Assembly: GCF_000829695.1 (NCBI RefSeq)
Contig: NZ_BBNN01000027.1
Coordinates: forward strand, 265,255 to 329,254
Reading direction: 5' to 3'
Origin: Streptomyces sp. NBRC 110035
GTDB lineage: Bacteria > Actinomycetota > Actinomycetes > Streptomycetales > Streptomycetaceae
Length of the DNA stretch: 64,000 nt
The number at the start of each line of letters is the position of its first letter. Positions within the stretch are counted from its first letter, which is position 1. A program made the translations under genes and the position numbers. Positions 1-8,104 of the stretch are shown here, piece after piece. Under the pieces are notes generated by a model. The model saw only the letters and a list, made by a program, of their open reading frames with translations, did no database searches and was not told the origin of the DNA.

Positions 1-176
1 ACGCCGAAGTAGCGGCCGCTCTGCGCCGCCGCGGCGCCGAGCGTGCTCTCGGCGGCGTGTGCGGTCGGCGGCGCGACCAGTGCGGTGGCCGTACCGAGGA
101 CGCCGACGATCAGCGCCAACAGCAGACCGCGGATCTTCCGGCGGACAATGGGTCTGGGAAGGGCATACGAGCCCAT
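1..176 (-). CDS. xlnA: Endo-1,4-beta-xylanase A (GH10), N-terminal part, cut by window edge
   Basis: This is the first 58 codons of a secreted family 10 xylanase; the rest lies left of the window. The start at 176 opens a long Sec-type signal peptide: a basic stretch (RRKIR), a hydrophobic core (GLLLALIVGVLGTATALV) and an AHA/AE cleavage site. It is followed by ESTLGAAAAQSGRYFGV, which I recognise as the mature N-terminus of Streptomyces xylanase A (known family: extracellular hydrolysis of xylan backbones). It reads away from the rest of the window and has a very long upstream region with xylanase-type operator boxes. The catalytic domain and any C-terminal ricin-type xylan-binding domain are not visible, so completeness cannot be judged. 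Confidence 0.9.
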   Translation of the reverse strand, partial: MGSYALPRPIVRRKIRGLLLALIVGVLGTATALVAPPTAHAAESTLGAAAAQSGRYFG

Positions 177-1326
177 GACTGTGCCTCCAAGGTAGAGATC
201 ACGGAAGGACCGAAGCGCAGGGGATTGCGTGGTCCGCTCCATTCGGCAGACGGGCGGACGGACGGGGCGGGCCGGATCCCGGGCAGCACGGGATCACCGG
301 ACACCGCGGGCATGGGACGGGGCGATCTTCGACACAGGCACGGGGGGTACTCCATCGCGGCTCAGCCGGGGGACCGCCACGCGGCGTCGTGGACCTCTCC
401 CACTGCGTGAAGAGCCAGGATGCACTGGTGCGGACCCCACCGGAACGAAACGGGTGGCGCAGGTGCTTTGGTGCGCGGATCTGTGGTGCGGTTGTGCGTG
501 GATCTGCCGTGCGGCACGGATCGCCCAAGGCCGATGTGGTTCGAAATATCGATCTGGGGCCGGTTTCCCAGACGGGAATGATCGAGGTATTGATGAGGGG
601 TCGTCAATACTCTCCGCAGAAAAAGTTTCTGATTCTCGTTCGAAACTTTCGGAATCCCGGTGGGTCGGACGGCGAACCCCGACGCCGTCGGTGGATGCGG
701 CAGGGCAGGGGTCGGGGTCGGGGCGGGCGCGCGGACGCTTCTTGCTCGACTTCCCTTCTCCGTGCGAACCGTTGGACCGGCGGGCTGTCTCGCGAACCTC
801 CGGAGTGCTTCCGGGTCCTGGTCCCGAAGGGTGGTGGATCCCGCTGGGTCTGCGCGGCGCGGCCGGTGCCCCGGCAAGGTCACCGCGTCGGCCGTCGGCC
901 AGTGGATCCATGATGCCGCGCCGACTGGGCGGTTTTCGTGGACGCGGGCAAGGCGGCGGTGCGGTGGCGCGGTGTCGAAGGTCTGCTCGCCGGTCCACCG
1001 CTTCGGCGCCGGCGTGAACCCTTGGGTGTGCGGGCCGCGCCGGACCGCCTCCGCTCCGGCGTCAAGTGTGGGGCGACTCGGCCATCCGTCGGTGTGGCGT
1101 GCGACGTTTCCCGCACAGGGTCCCCCGAATGTTTCGGCTCCAATGGCGACGCATGTGAGAGGTATTGACGTCGTTCATCGGTTCCCTGCCGAGTGAGCTG
1201 CTCGATACTCCGGCCGTTGTTCGCTATTACGAACATTCCGGGTCGCTCCGTCGCACGGCAGGGCACCTCCTGGCCGCGACGCCCTGTCGCCTCGCCACCC
1301 GGATACCAGTCAGGTGTCATCCCTGC
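177..1326. other. Long intergenic region between xlnA and the antitoxin gene
   Basis: No convincing gene is present in about 1.15 kb. Reading frames here have irregular third-position use and no family resemblance. The part nearest xlnA holds xylanase-type palindromes (618-651) and a TTGACG hexamer on the minus strand (607-602). The 650-1320 part looks like decayed or non-coding sequence. Confidence 0.5.
602..651 (-). promoter_or_regulatory. Xylanase-type regulatory boxes upstream of xlnA
   Basis: A perfect CGAAA-N-TTTCG palindrome lies at 641-651, and a second inverted repeat, AGAAA-AAG-TTTCT, at 618-630. Both lie upstream, on the minus strand, of a TTGACG hexamer at 607-602. The palindrome type is the conserved box 3 of Streptomyces xylanase promoters, a target of BxlR-like repressors in published work. 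If the hexamer is the -35, xlnA would have a leader of about 400 nt, which is unusual; I found no good -10, so promoter use is inference. Confidence 0.5.
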
Positions 1327-1521
1327 GTGGCGATGACACTCCGACTCCCCGAGGACCTCGACACGAAGCTCACCGAGCGGGCTCGTCGCGAGGGCCGCAG
1401 CAAGCAGGAACTCGCCATCGAGGCCATCCGTGACGCCCGGAACCGGGCCGAGCTCGAGGTCGACGACGTCCTGGCCGAGTTCATGGACGGCGATGCGGAG
1501 ATTCTGGAGTACCCGAAGTGA
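1327..1521 (+). CDS. Ribbon-helix-helix antitoxin of a Doc-type toxin-antitoxin pair
   Basis: A 64-residue protein starting MAMTLRLPEDLD, the usual beginning of RHH/CopG-fold antitoxins: a short beta strand (TLRLPEDL), two helices (residues about 10-45) and an acidic tail ending EILEYPK that would wrap the toxin. I chose GTG at 1327; ATG at 1333 is equally possible. The TGA overlaps the GTG of the following toxin reading frame (GTGA), the coupling typical of antitoxin-toxin operons. The role by family is to neutralise Doc and autorepress the operon. The toxin partner is truncated, so this antitoxin is probably orphaned. Confidence 0.75.
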   Translation: MAMTLRLPEDLDTKLTERARREGRSKQELAIEAIRDARNRAELEVDDVLAEFMDGDAEILEYPK

Positions 1522-1645
1522 CCGACGTGCGCCACCTCCGGATCGACGAGATCCTGGCCATCGCCCGTGCGGTCGACGGTACCGAGCACAGCGTGCGCGA
1601 CACGGGTCTCCTGGTGTCTGCGATCGAACGGCCCCGGACGAACGT
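1518..1645 (+). pseudogene. Doc-family toxin, 5' fragment only
   Basis: The frame beginning GTG at 1518 encodes about 42 residues matching the start of Fic/Doc toxins (VRHLRIDEILAIARAVDG, then a DTGLLVSAIERPRT-like segment, the conserved entry to the fold). After RPRTN the sequence changes abruptly to a GGA/GGC-rich low-complexity run (1645-1697). The Fic core motif HPFxxGNKR, which would come some 30 residues later, is absent. By family, Doc AMPylates or phosphorylates EF-Tu; this copy cannot. The open frame continues by chance for 2.4 kb into xlnC. Confidence 0.75.
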
Positions 1646-1697
1646 GGCGGAGGCGGAGGCGGGGGCGGAGGCGGAGGGAGAGGGAGAGGAGAGGCCG
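1645..1697 (+). repeat. GGA/GGC-rich simple-sequence run at the Doc break point
   Basis: A purine-rich tract of short GGCGGA, GGGCGGA and GGGAGA units starts exactly where Doc homology stops. It is the likely deletion or recombination junction that truncated the toxin. Confidence 0.6.
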
Positions 1698-1832
1698 CTG
1701 GTGTTGGCAGGGGCTTCCTCCCGGCCGCGTGTGCGCATCTCCTCCACCGACGCACGCACGCGACGACACCCCGCAGCCCGGCACCTGGGAACGGTGGGAC
1801 GTGGGTTCCCCCTTGAAGGACGGGCGGTCGGA

Positions 1833-2609
1833 TCAGGTGGGGGAGAACGGCGCCCAGTGGGTCAGCTCGAAGCCGGAACCCCGGCGGCGCATTTCGAAGG
1901 CACCGTGCCCGGGCAGGTGCGCCGGGAACACGAGGGCGTTGTTGTCCGCGGCGTGCGCGAACATGCGTGCACGGCTGGCGCGAGCGCCGTCCTCGTCCTC
2001 TTCGAAGCAGCTGTTGCTGTGCGGCTCGTGCACCTGGATCGCGCCGTGCAGGAGGTCGCCGGCGAAGATCGCGCGGTCGCCCCCGGACTCCAGGTGGATG
2101 ATCGAGGCGCCGGGGGTGTGGCCGGGTGCCAGTTCGAGGCGGAGGTGGGAGTCGATGGTGTACGACTTGTCCCAGGTCTCCACCGGACCGGCCTCGACGA
2201 CCGGGTCGACGCTGTCCTCGTAGACGTTCTGGTTGCCCCGTCCGAACACCGTGTCGGGGAGGTTCTCGGGCCTCCGGTACTCGACGTCACGCTGCGGCAT
2301 GCGGTAGGTCGCGCGGGGGAAGGCGGGGACCCGGTCGCGGCCTTCGAGCCGGGTGTCCCGGCCGACGTGGTCGTCGTGCAGGTGGGTGTTGACGACGATG
2401 TCGACGTCTTCGGGCCGCACGCCGACAGCGGCGAGATTCGCCAGGTGGCCGGTGTTCGGATAGGACCAGATCGGTTGCAGCGGGCGGTACTTGCCGTTAC
2501 CCGCGCCGGTGTCGATCAGGATGGTCCTGCCCTCGCTGCGCAGCACCCAGGACTGGGTGGCGGCACGGGTGAGACCGGTGTCCGGCTCCCAGTGGTGGGG
2601 CACCAGCAT
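1833..2609 (-). CDS. MBL-fold metallo-hydrolase, N-terminus lost
   Basis: About 258 residues of a metallo-beta-lactamase-fold hydrolase. Visible are the zinc motif THLHDDHVG (HxHxDH), a GHTPG loop, FAGDLLHG and the C-terminal PAHLPGHG histidine. Homologues in this group have roughly 40 more residues before the segment PEEWQRHTGMLVP; here the preceding in-frame sequence (2640 upward) is unrelated, and another frame there carries an AbiEii-like fragment. ATG 2609 lies inside the conserved part and has no convincing ribosome site. The metal site is complete, so the fold may still form, but the gene is best regarded as 5'-truncated. Substrate unknown. Confidence 0.6.
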   Translation of the reverse strand: MLVPHHWEPDTGLTRAATQSWVLRSEGRTILIDTGAGNGKYRPLQPIWSYPNTGHLANLAAVGVRPEDVDIVVNTHLHDDHVGRDTRLEGRDRVPAFPRATYRMPQRDVEYRRPENLPDTVFGRGNQNVYEDSVDPVVEAGPVETWDKSYTIDSHLRLELAPGHTPGASIIHLESGGDRAIFAGDLLHGAIQVHEPHSNSCFEEDEDGARASRARMFAHAADNNALVFPAHLPGHGAFEMRRRGSGFELTHWAPFSPT

Positions 2610-2639
2610 CCCGGTGTGCCGCTGCCACTCCTCGGGCCG

Positions 2640-2778
2640 GCGCGGAGCGTGGCCGGGGTGTCGGCCACGGGCGCCGGGTTCTCGGTGGCCACGTCGAGGT
2701 CCCGGCTGGGGCGGTTCACGAGGCGGTGCGCCCGGACGGCACAGCCGCCGGTGAGGGCCAGGGGGTACGGGAGCCGAG
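2640..2778 (-). pseudogene. AbiEii-like nucleotidyltransferase fragment
   Basis: On the minus strand, in a different frame from the MBL gene, 2778-2640 reads YPLALTGGCAVRAHRLVNR, then SRDLDVATENPAP. This matches the core of AbiEii/AbiGii-type toxin nucleotidyltransferases: the GG-x-AV-x-AH motif, then the DxD metal pair (DLDVAT). A stop precedes it closely, and homology ends at about 2640 where the MBL gene begins. It is therefore a remnant of about 45 codons, probably the 5' part of an AbiE toxin relative. The assignment rests on motif recall without alignment. Confidence 0.55.
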
Positions 2779-2944
2779 GCGTCCGTCAGGGCGAGGCCGG
2801 CGGATGCGGGGGGCCGCGCGCGGCACCGCACCTCGACGTGGGCGGCGGTCGCGGATCTCGCCGCGTCGTACGAGGCGACCCGGGCCAGGCCGTTCGCGCG
2901 CAGTCGTTCCCGGTGGGGCTGCCGCAGTCGCGTCCACATCCGTC

Positions 2945-3133
2945 CGAAAGTTTCGAACGTCGCGCACGTGCTTGCGTTGCGTCTCTTCCCCATTTCATCC
3001 CATCCCTTGCGGCTGTTCGCGTGAGAGGTGGCTTGAACAGGGAAGATGTACTCGCTGAGACCTCTTCTGGTGAAGGGAACGTTTCCGAAAGACTGCCGAA
3101 AGCGTTGACAGGTTCATTGCGCTTTCCGAAAAC
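2945..3133 (+). promoter_or_regulatory. xlnC promoter with xylanase boxes 1, 2 and 3
   Basis: In order: box 3 CGAAAGTTTCG (2945-2955); box 2 of inverted polarity, GTTTCCGAAAG (3081-3091); box 1 CGAAAG (3097-3102); a -35 TTGACA (3105-3110); and, after a 17-bp spacer, a -10-like GAAAAC (3128-3133). This arrangement and spacing match the published alignment of Streptomyces xylanase promoters (xlnC of Streptomyces sp. EC3), where boxes 2 and 3 mediate repression without xylan. The hexamers sit 164 bp upstream of the xlnC start. Confidence 0.85.
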
Positions 3134-3296
3134 TATGGCCACCGAACGACAGGAGACCGTCGTTCCCCTCACGTCATGTGACCGGGGAGGGCGGTCGGTC
3201 GGTGCGGCACGACGACGGGCGACCCCCGCCGTGTTCCATGCAAGGCCGCGGGCAGCAGGAGCCGCCCGCCCCCACCAGCCTTCATCGGGAGGACGC

Positions 3297-4022
3297 ATGC
3301 AACAGGACGGCACACAGCAGGACCAGATCCAGCAGCACCCCGCTCCCTCCGGCGGCTTGAGCCGACGAGGCTTCCTCGGCGGCGCCGGCACCGTCGCGCT
3401 CGCCACCGCGTCCGGACTGCTGCTGCCCGGCACCGCCCACGCCGCCACCACCATCACCACCAACCAGACCGGCTACGACGGCATGTACTACTCGTTCTGG
3501 ACCGACGGCGGCGGCTCCGTCTCCATGACGCTCAACGGCGGCGGCAACTACAGCACCCGGTGGACCAACTGCGGCAACTTCGTCGCCGGCAAGGGCTGGA
3601 ACACCGGCGGGCGCAGGACGGTCCGCTACACCGGCTACTTCAACCCGTCGGGCAACGGCTACGGCTGCCTCTACGGCTGGACGTCGAACCCGCTGGTGGA
3701 GTACTACATCGTCGACAACTGGGGCAGCTACCGGCCCACCGGCGAGTACAGGGGCACCGTCCACAGCGACGGCGGCACGTACGACATCTACAAGACGACG
3801 CGGTACAACGCCCCCTCCGTCGAGGGCACCCGCACCTTCGACCAGTACTGGAGCGTCCGGCGGTCGAAGGTCACCAGCGGCTCCGGCACCATCACCACCG
3901 GCAACCACTTCGACGCCTGGGCGCGTGCGGGCATGAACATGGGCCAGTTCAGGTACTACATGATCATGGCCACCGAGGGCTACCAGAGCAGCGGAAGCTC
4001 GACCATCACGGTCAGCGGCTGA
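3297..4022 (+). CDS. xlnC: Tat-exported endo-1,4-beta-xylanase C (GH11)
   Basis: A 241-residue single-domain family 11 xylanase that cleaves internal beta-1,4 bonds of xylan outside the cell. Residues 1-50 hold a twin-arginine signal (SRRGFLGG, hydrophobic core, AHA/ATT cleavage). The mature jelly roll starts TTITTNQTG. The catalytic glutamates are in NPLVEYYIVDNWG (nucleophile) and MATEGYQSSG (acid/base). No cellulose- or xylan-binding module follows, as in S. lividans XlnC. The start at 3297 has GGGAGG just upstream. A GNRA-type hairpin at 4109-4129 may end the transcript. Regulation by xylan and glucose is inferred from the promoter boxes. Confidence 0.95.
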   Translation: MQQDGTQQDQIQQHPAPSGGLSRRGFLGGAGTVALATASGLLLPGTAHAATTITTNQTGYDGMYYSFWTDGGGSVSMTLNGGGNYSTRWTNCGNFVAGKGWNTGGRRTVRYTGYFNPSGNGYGCLYGWTSNPLVEYYIVDNWGSYRPTGEYRGTVHSDGGTYDIYKTTRYNAPSVEGTRTFDQYWSVRRSKVTSGSGTITTGNHFDAWARAGMNMGQFRYYMIMATEGYQSSGSSTITVSG

Positions 4023-4699
4023 CCTCTGTCCGGCGGACAACCGGCTTCGGGCTCCGGCCTCGCGGCGGATCCCGCAGCCGTGGCGGACTCGCCACCGCGG
4101 TGGGAGCGCCCCCGGCCGAAGGCCGGGGGAGGCCGACCGGTTCGACAACCAGCACCTCCGCACAGCGATCGGCGACATCCCACCCCACGGGCACGACGGC
4201 GCTGCCCGAACGGCGCCTCTCCGCGCGGGCAGCGCGCCGCCTCGGGGAACCGGGCAGGCGATTCGTCGGTGTGCGGCAGCCTGACGAACCAGTAGGCACG
4301 AAGGTCGGCTCCACCGGGCCCACGTCGGTCAGCAGGTCGTGGAGCGTTTGCCGTCGCGGGAGTCGCCGCCGTGCTTGCCTGCCGCATCGTGCTCGTCCTG
4401 GCCGGGGTGGCCGGTGATCCCGCCCTCCGGCGCGAGCTCCAGCAGCCCGGGGCAAGCGCCACATCCAGGCCGTCCTGATCCGGGCCCGCCGTCGCGTCAA
4501 CGTCCACCGGGCCCTCCTGCGAGCCGGACGGCCGTACGAGGCCGTACCTCCCACTGTCCCGGCAGCTTGACAGCCGAGCCGCGTGCGAAGAGGGCTGCGA
4601 CTGCGACCGTCTGCGCCGGTGACCGCGTGCCTGTGCCTGTGCCTGTGCCTGTGTTCCCTCCGTCCGGGGGCCGGAGGGCTCCGGGGTGGAACCGGTCGC
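4023..4699. other. Decayed intergenic sequence after xlnC
   Basis: No intact gene. It holds the xlnC terminator hairpin and a hexanucleotide repeat GTGCCT x4 (4627-4650). Fragments of minus-strand reading (for example a LRAYWFVRLPHTDE-like stretch around 4240-4300) look like coding remnants of an unidentified gene but are frame-disrupted. Confidence 0.4.
4109..4129 (+). terminator. Hairpin downstream of xlnC
   Basis: A 9-bp perfect stem CCCCCGGCC/GGCCGGGGG with a GAA loop, 87 bp after the xlnC stop. There is no U-tract, as is common for Streptomyces terminators. Confidence 0.55.
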
Positions 4700-4945
4700 C
4701 GCCGTGTGGTCGGTGAAGCGGTGGCGGTAGGACGTCGGTGTGGTCGCGTAGTGCGCGGTGAAGTTCTGCCGGAAGGTCACGGCGCTGGCGAACCCGCATG
4801 CCGCGGAGACGCGGGTGATGCTCCAGGTGGTCGTCTCCAGGAGTCTGCGGGCCTCGTCGAGCCTGCGGGTGAGGATCCACTTGGCCGGGCTCATGCCGGT
4901 CGTCCCGTGGAAGCGGCGGGAGAAGTTGCGTGTGCTCAAGCTGAT
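4700..4945 (-). pseudogene. AraC-family regulator, C-terminal DNA-binding fragment
   Basis: Minus-strand sequence encodes STRNFSRRFH, MSPAKWILTRRLDEARRLLE, then GFASAVTFRQNFTAHYATTP: the two helix-turn-helix halves of an AraC/GlxA-type regulator, about 75 residues of an expected 320. Upstream of 4945 the expected first helix and the whole N-terminal sensor domain are missing, and no stop follows the conserved end. Instead the frame runs on through a QAQAQA stretch made by the GTGCCT repeat. GlxA-type AraC genes often sit near Atu4866-domain genes, as here. Clearly non-functional. Confidence 0.75.
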
Positions 4946-5055
4946 CGTCCACCACGCCCAGGAGGGCACCCGGACCGCGGACGCGCTGCGCCTGCTCGGG
5001 TCGCTGGCGGCGAGCACCCACCCCGAACCCGGGACGACGCGTCGAGGCGGGCCAC

Positions 5056-5551
5056 GTGAGAGCCCGCCTCCTCGGAACCGCGGCCGGCGGCACATGCGTC
5101 GCCGTCCTCGTCGCCGGAGGTCTTGCCGCGTGCTCCGCCGGGCCGGACAGCGGGAGCCTCCCGGGCCCCGACGACGCCGCGCAGCGCGGCCGGCACCAGT
5201 CTCCGTCACCCGCGACGGCGACGGCGGCCCCACCGTCCGCATCGGCACCGGGGGGCGGGCCCGGCCGGAGTCACAGACGCCCCGCCGCACCCGTACGTCG
5301 GGATGTGGGTGACGGCCGACGGGCACATCCGTCAGGAGCTGCTCGCGAACGGCCGCTACGACGAGGCCCGCGGAGACCGGGAGAGCGCCTACACGGGTTC
5401 CCACCAGGTCTCCGGGACCCGGATCGAGTACGTCGACGACACCGGGTTCAGCGCGGACGGGACTTTCGACGGAGACGTACTGCACCACGGGGGCCACCTC
5501 TTCTACCGCGAGGGCAGCGAAGCACACCAACAGCACAGGGAACGGCGCTGA
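5056..5551 (+). pseudogene. Frameshifted lipoprotein with Atu4866-type domain
   Basis: GTG at 5056 opens a lipoprotein signal: RARLLGTAAGG, hydrophobic core, lipobox LAAC at residues about 23-26, then a Ser/Pro/Ala-rich linker. The conserved Atu4866 domain (YVGMWVTADGHIRQELL, NGRYDEARG, EYVDDTGF, LFYREG) lies in the other forward frame and ends at 5551. The switch maps near the G6 run at 5248-5253 (GGGGGGCGGGCCCGGCCGGAGTC). One inserted or deleted base there would restore one continuous protein of about 165 residues. It could be a true frameshift or a sequencing error. The function of the domain is unknown; an intact paralogue follows at 6307. Confidence 0.75.
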
Positions 5552-6306
5552 CGGACGACACCCCGGGGCGGAGGCGGCGCACCTTCGTGACGGCGGGGAC
5601 CACGGGCGGGCCGACGGAGCCCACCGGCACCGCAACCGCTTCGGCGGGACCTCGTGAGGACGCGGCTGCGTCGCCCTCCGGCCGACCGGCTCGGGAACGT
5701 CACAGGCCGTACGAAAGCGGACTGATCCGCCCGTCGGGGATGTCGACTGGCTGAGAGGCCCGTGCCGCGTCCGGATACCGCCTGGGCCGGATCGGTGTCC
5801 GTCCCGCCCGGCGCACGACGGTGCCGGTCGGGACGTCGAGCCGGGCCCGACCGGCATGACGACCCCGAAGCGGGGCGACTGCCCGGGGAGCCGGCGCGCG
5901 GGCGGGGCCACCGGCGTCGGTCTGCCCTGGTTCGGGCGGTTGCGTCCTGACCCTGAATCCGTGGGGCGCACGGTTTTCCTCCCTCTCCGCCCCGGTGCGC
6001 ACCCGCTGTGCACGAGGTCCCCCGTCGAGGCGGGCGGGCGCCGGGTGGCGCCGGGCGGCTTCCGCGCCGTCAGCTTCGGCGCGTCCCGTCATCGGAACCA
6101 GGCCGCCCTGCCCCCAGGTCCGCCCCACCCACGGTGAGTGCCGCCCGGTGCGGCGGCGAGCGGGGACCGGCCCCGAACGACCTGCTCAGGAGGCGGGGCG
6201 GTGATCACGACCCCCCCGTGGACGGTGGGGGCGCGGCACCCGGGAAGCCCGCACCCGGGGGGACGGTGGCCTGGTTGCTTCCCGGCGCGGGGCCGAGGTT
6301 GGAGCC
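5552..6306. other. Gene-free stretch between the two Atu4866-domain genes
   Basis: About 750 bp with no recognisable gene, RNA or mobile element. All open frames have poor Streptomyces codon character and no known motifs. Confidence 0.5.
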
Positions 6307-6597
6307 ATGACCAGCAACGAAAAGCCCCGCGATCCACATGCGTACGTCGGGATGTGGGTGACCGCAGACGGCTTCATCCGCCAGGAACTGCTGCCGAACG
6401 GCCGCTACGACGAGGCCCGGGGCAACCGCCGGAGCGCCTGCACCGGCCGCTACACCGTCACCGGCAGCCACCTCGACTACGTCGACGACACCGGCTTCAC
6501 CGCCACCGGCGACGTCCGTGACGGCGTTCTCCTCCATGAGCACCTCGTGCTCTACCGCGAGGGCGACCCGCGCGCCCGGCAGGGAACCCGACCGTGA
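6307..6597 (+). CDS. Small Atu4866-domain protein, cytoplasmic paralogue
   Basis: A 96-residue protein that is almost entirely one Atu4866-type domain: AYVGMWVTADGFIRQELL, NGRYDEARGNRR, YTVTGSHLDYVDDTGF, then LVLYREGD. It lacks the signal peptide of the frameshifted copy 0.75 kb upstream but shares most domain residues with it, so the two arose by duplication. A GGAG lies a few bases before the ATG at 6307. The family is a small beta-barrel fold known from an Agrobacterium structure, with no assigned biochemical role. In Streptomyces it is often near AraC/GlxA regulators (a broken one lies at 4.7 kb). Confidence 0.8.
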   Translation: MTSNEKPRDPHAYVGMWVTADGFIRQELLPNGRYDEARGNRRSACTGRYTVTGSHLDYVDDTGFTATGDVRDGVLLHEHLVLYREGDPRARQGTRP

Positions 6598-6747
6598 CCG
6601 GGGTCCAGCTGCGGGCGACCTGAGCCGCCACCCCGAGCTCGCGAACGCCCGCCGTCCGGCGGCGGCACAGCCGTCGACCGGCCCGCCGGGGTCGACGTCG
6701 GCGAGACCATCGTCCGCCCACCGCCGGCCAAGCCTGAACCGACCACC

Positions 6748-6783
6748 TGCCCCGCCCTCACCGCCCACGGTGAGGGCGGGGCA
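6748..6783 (+). terminator. Perfect 15-bp hairpin
   Basis: TGCCCCGCCCTCACC, loop GCCCAC, and its exact complement. It lies 150 bp downstream of the small Atu4866-domain gene and is the strongest hairpin in this region. Terminator function is inferred. Confidence 0.6.
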
Positions 6784-7757
6784 GCGCCGTCCCCACCGCG
6801 TCCGCACGGTCCGGGGACCGGTGGTTCCTCGTCGCCGGGTACGTCCGGCGGCGCCGACCCGCACGGCAGCCAGGGTCTGGAACCGCTCGTGCGAGGCGTC
6901 CTGCCCCCGGCTCCTGCCCCCGGCTCCCGACGCTGACCCCGCTGCGGAAGCCGGCGAGGCCACGCGCGGGCCAGGTCCGTCGGAGCCGGTCCGGGCACAC
7001 GGAGGACCGCCTACCGCGGCTCGGCCGCGATCTGGACAAGGCTGCCGCGCTGCCCTCGAAGACGGCGGTGGTGACGGGGGCCACCTCCGGGATCTTCGGG
7101 GCCCCTCAGTGTGGGCCGCCCGGCCCCCGCGGTCACCCGGCCCCCGCCAGGGTTCATGCCGCGGTGGCACCGAAGGCGAACCAGGGCGCCTGCCGGTGGT
7201 GCGCTCCAGGACGCCCGCCGACGCCCGGACGTCGCAGGGGCTGCGGGACGGCTCATGCCGAGCGCCTGTGAGGGCCGCGGCCTCGATCGCCCACGCGCCG
7301 CGGCTGGCGCAGGACGGGTGGCGGCGCGGCCGCCAGGAGCCTGGCGCCGGCGACCGCGGCGACGGCGCGGCCACCGGGGCCGTCCGGCCGCGTGTCGCCC
7401 CGCCGCCGCCGGCGTGGTGACGAGCCGGGAGAGGACCGGGACCACGGTGTCGGTGGCCTCTGCTGCGCGCGCCGGCTGCATCTGCGACCGCGAGGTGAGG
7501 ATGGGGCACGCCGCGCCGGGAGTGTTCCTGCCGCAATGGGCGGAGCAGAAGAGTGTAATATTCACCGACTGTCGTGGCGTGCTACCGTCGATTTCAGCTG
7601 CAGACTTGGTTCCCGAACCTCAAGCGCCTCGAACGGAATTTTCAGTCGTTGGAAGCGCTTTTTATTTCCGGTCATTCCGGGAGGGGTGTCATTGCGGCGG
7701 ACCGGCATCCGCGTACCGCGGGTCCGGGCGCGCGTACTGCCCCAAAGGAGATATGGC
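6784..7757. other. Degraded stretch with an SDR remnant and the csp leader
   Basis: There is no intact gene here. At 7033-7101 the plus strand reads LDKAAALPS then KTAVVTGATSGI, the N-terminal Rossmann motif of a short-chain dehydrogenase, which stops immediately. The last 200 bp (7550-7757) are distinctly AT-richer, with runs such as CGCTTTTTATTTC, consistent with the long 5' leader of a cold-shock gene. Confidence 0.5.
7033..7101 (+). pseudogene. Short-chain dehydrogenase N-terminal stub
   Basis: About 23 codons ending in the cofactor motif VVTGATSGI (TGxxxGxG with the last glycine lost at the break). Unrelated sequence follows. It is too short to have any function. Confidence 0.5.
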
Positions 7758-7874
7758 ATGGCGTCTGGCACCGTGAAGTGGCTCAACGCGGCAAGAGGTT
7801 TCGGCTTCAAGGCCGCCTTCGGCGTCGCGCCGGGCCGGAAGGGCCCGACGGCCCAGGACATCGCTCCCGCCTGA
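7758..7874 (+). pseudogene. Cold-shock protein gene with internal deletion
   Basis: A 38-residue frame with a good ribosome site (AAAGGAG, 7744-7750). Residues 1-17, MASGTVKWLNAARGFGF, match the CspA N-terminus including the RNP1 motif; residues 26-38 (GRKGPTAQDIAPA) match the last strand of an actinobacterial Csp (normally QKGPQAENIVPA-like). The roughly 28 residues between them, including the RNP2 motif VF(A/V)HY, are missing, and the join keeps the frame. A normal Csp has about 67 residues and folds as a five-stranded nucleic-acid-binding barrel; this product cannot. It is either a pseudogene or a new micropeptide. Confidence 0.8.
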
Positions 7875-8104
7875 TGCCGACGCGCACCCTGCAGCGAGGG
7901 CCCGCGTCTCCCGGGGTGCGGGCGCTCCGCTGCGGGTGTTCCCCGTCCCGGGCTCACGCGTGGGGCCGCCCTCGCCCGCATCCGTACCGGATGTGCCGCA
8001 CACCAGATTTTTTTCGCGTTCCCTCCGGCTCGTTCTCGTGATCCCCGCACCGCTCTTGCGCGGCGGGAATTCCTTGATGCAGGCCGTATCAAGGAAGGTT
8101 CTGA

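Noticed and set aside
880..1755. A 291-codon minus-strand frame opposite the antitoxin
   Set aside because: Low-complexity Pro/Arg content, antisense to a recognised antitoxin, and no family motifs.
1518..4022. An 834-codon frame joining Doc, the MBL region and XlnC
   Set aside because: It is an accidental continuous frame. Only the first 42 codons (Doc) and the last 241 (XlnC, with its own ribosome site and promoter) are real.
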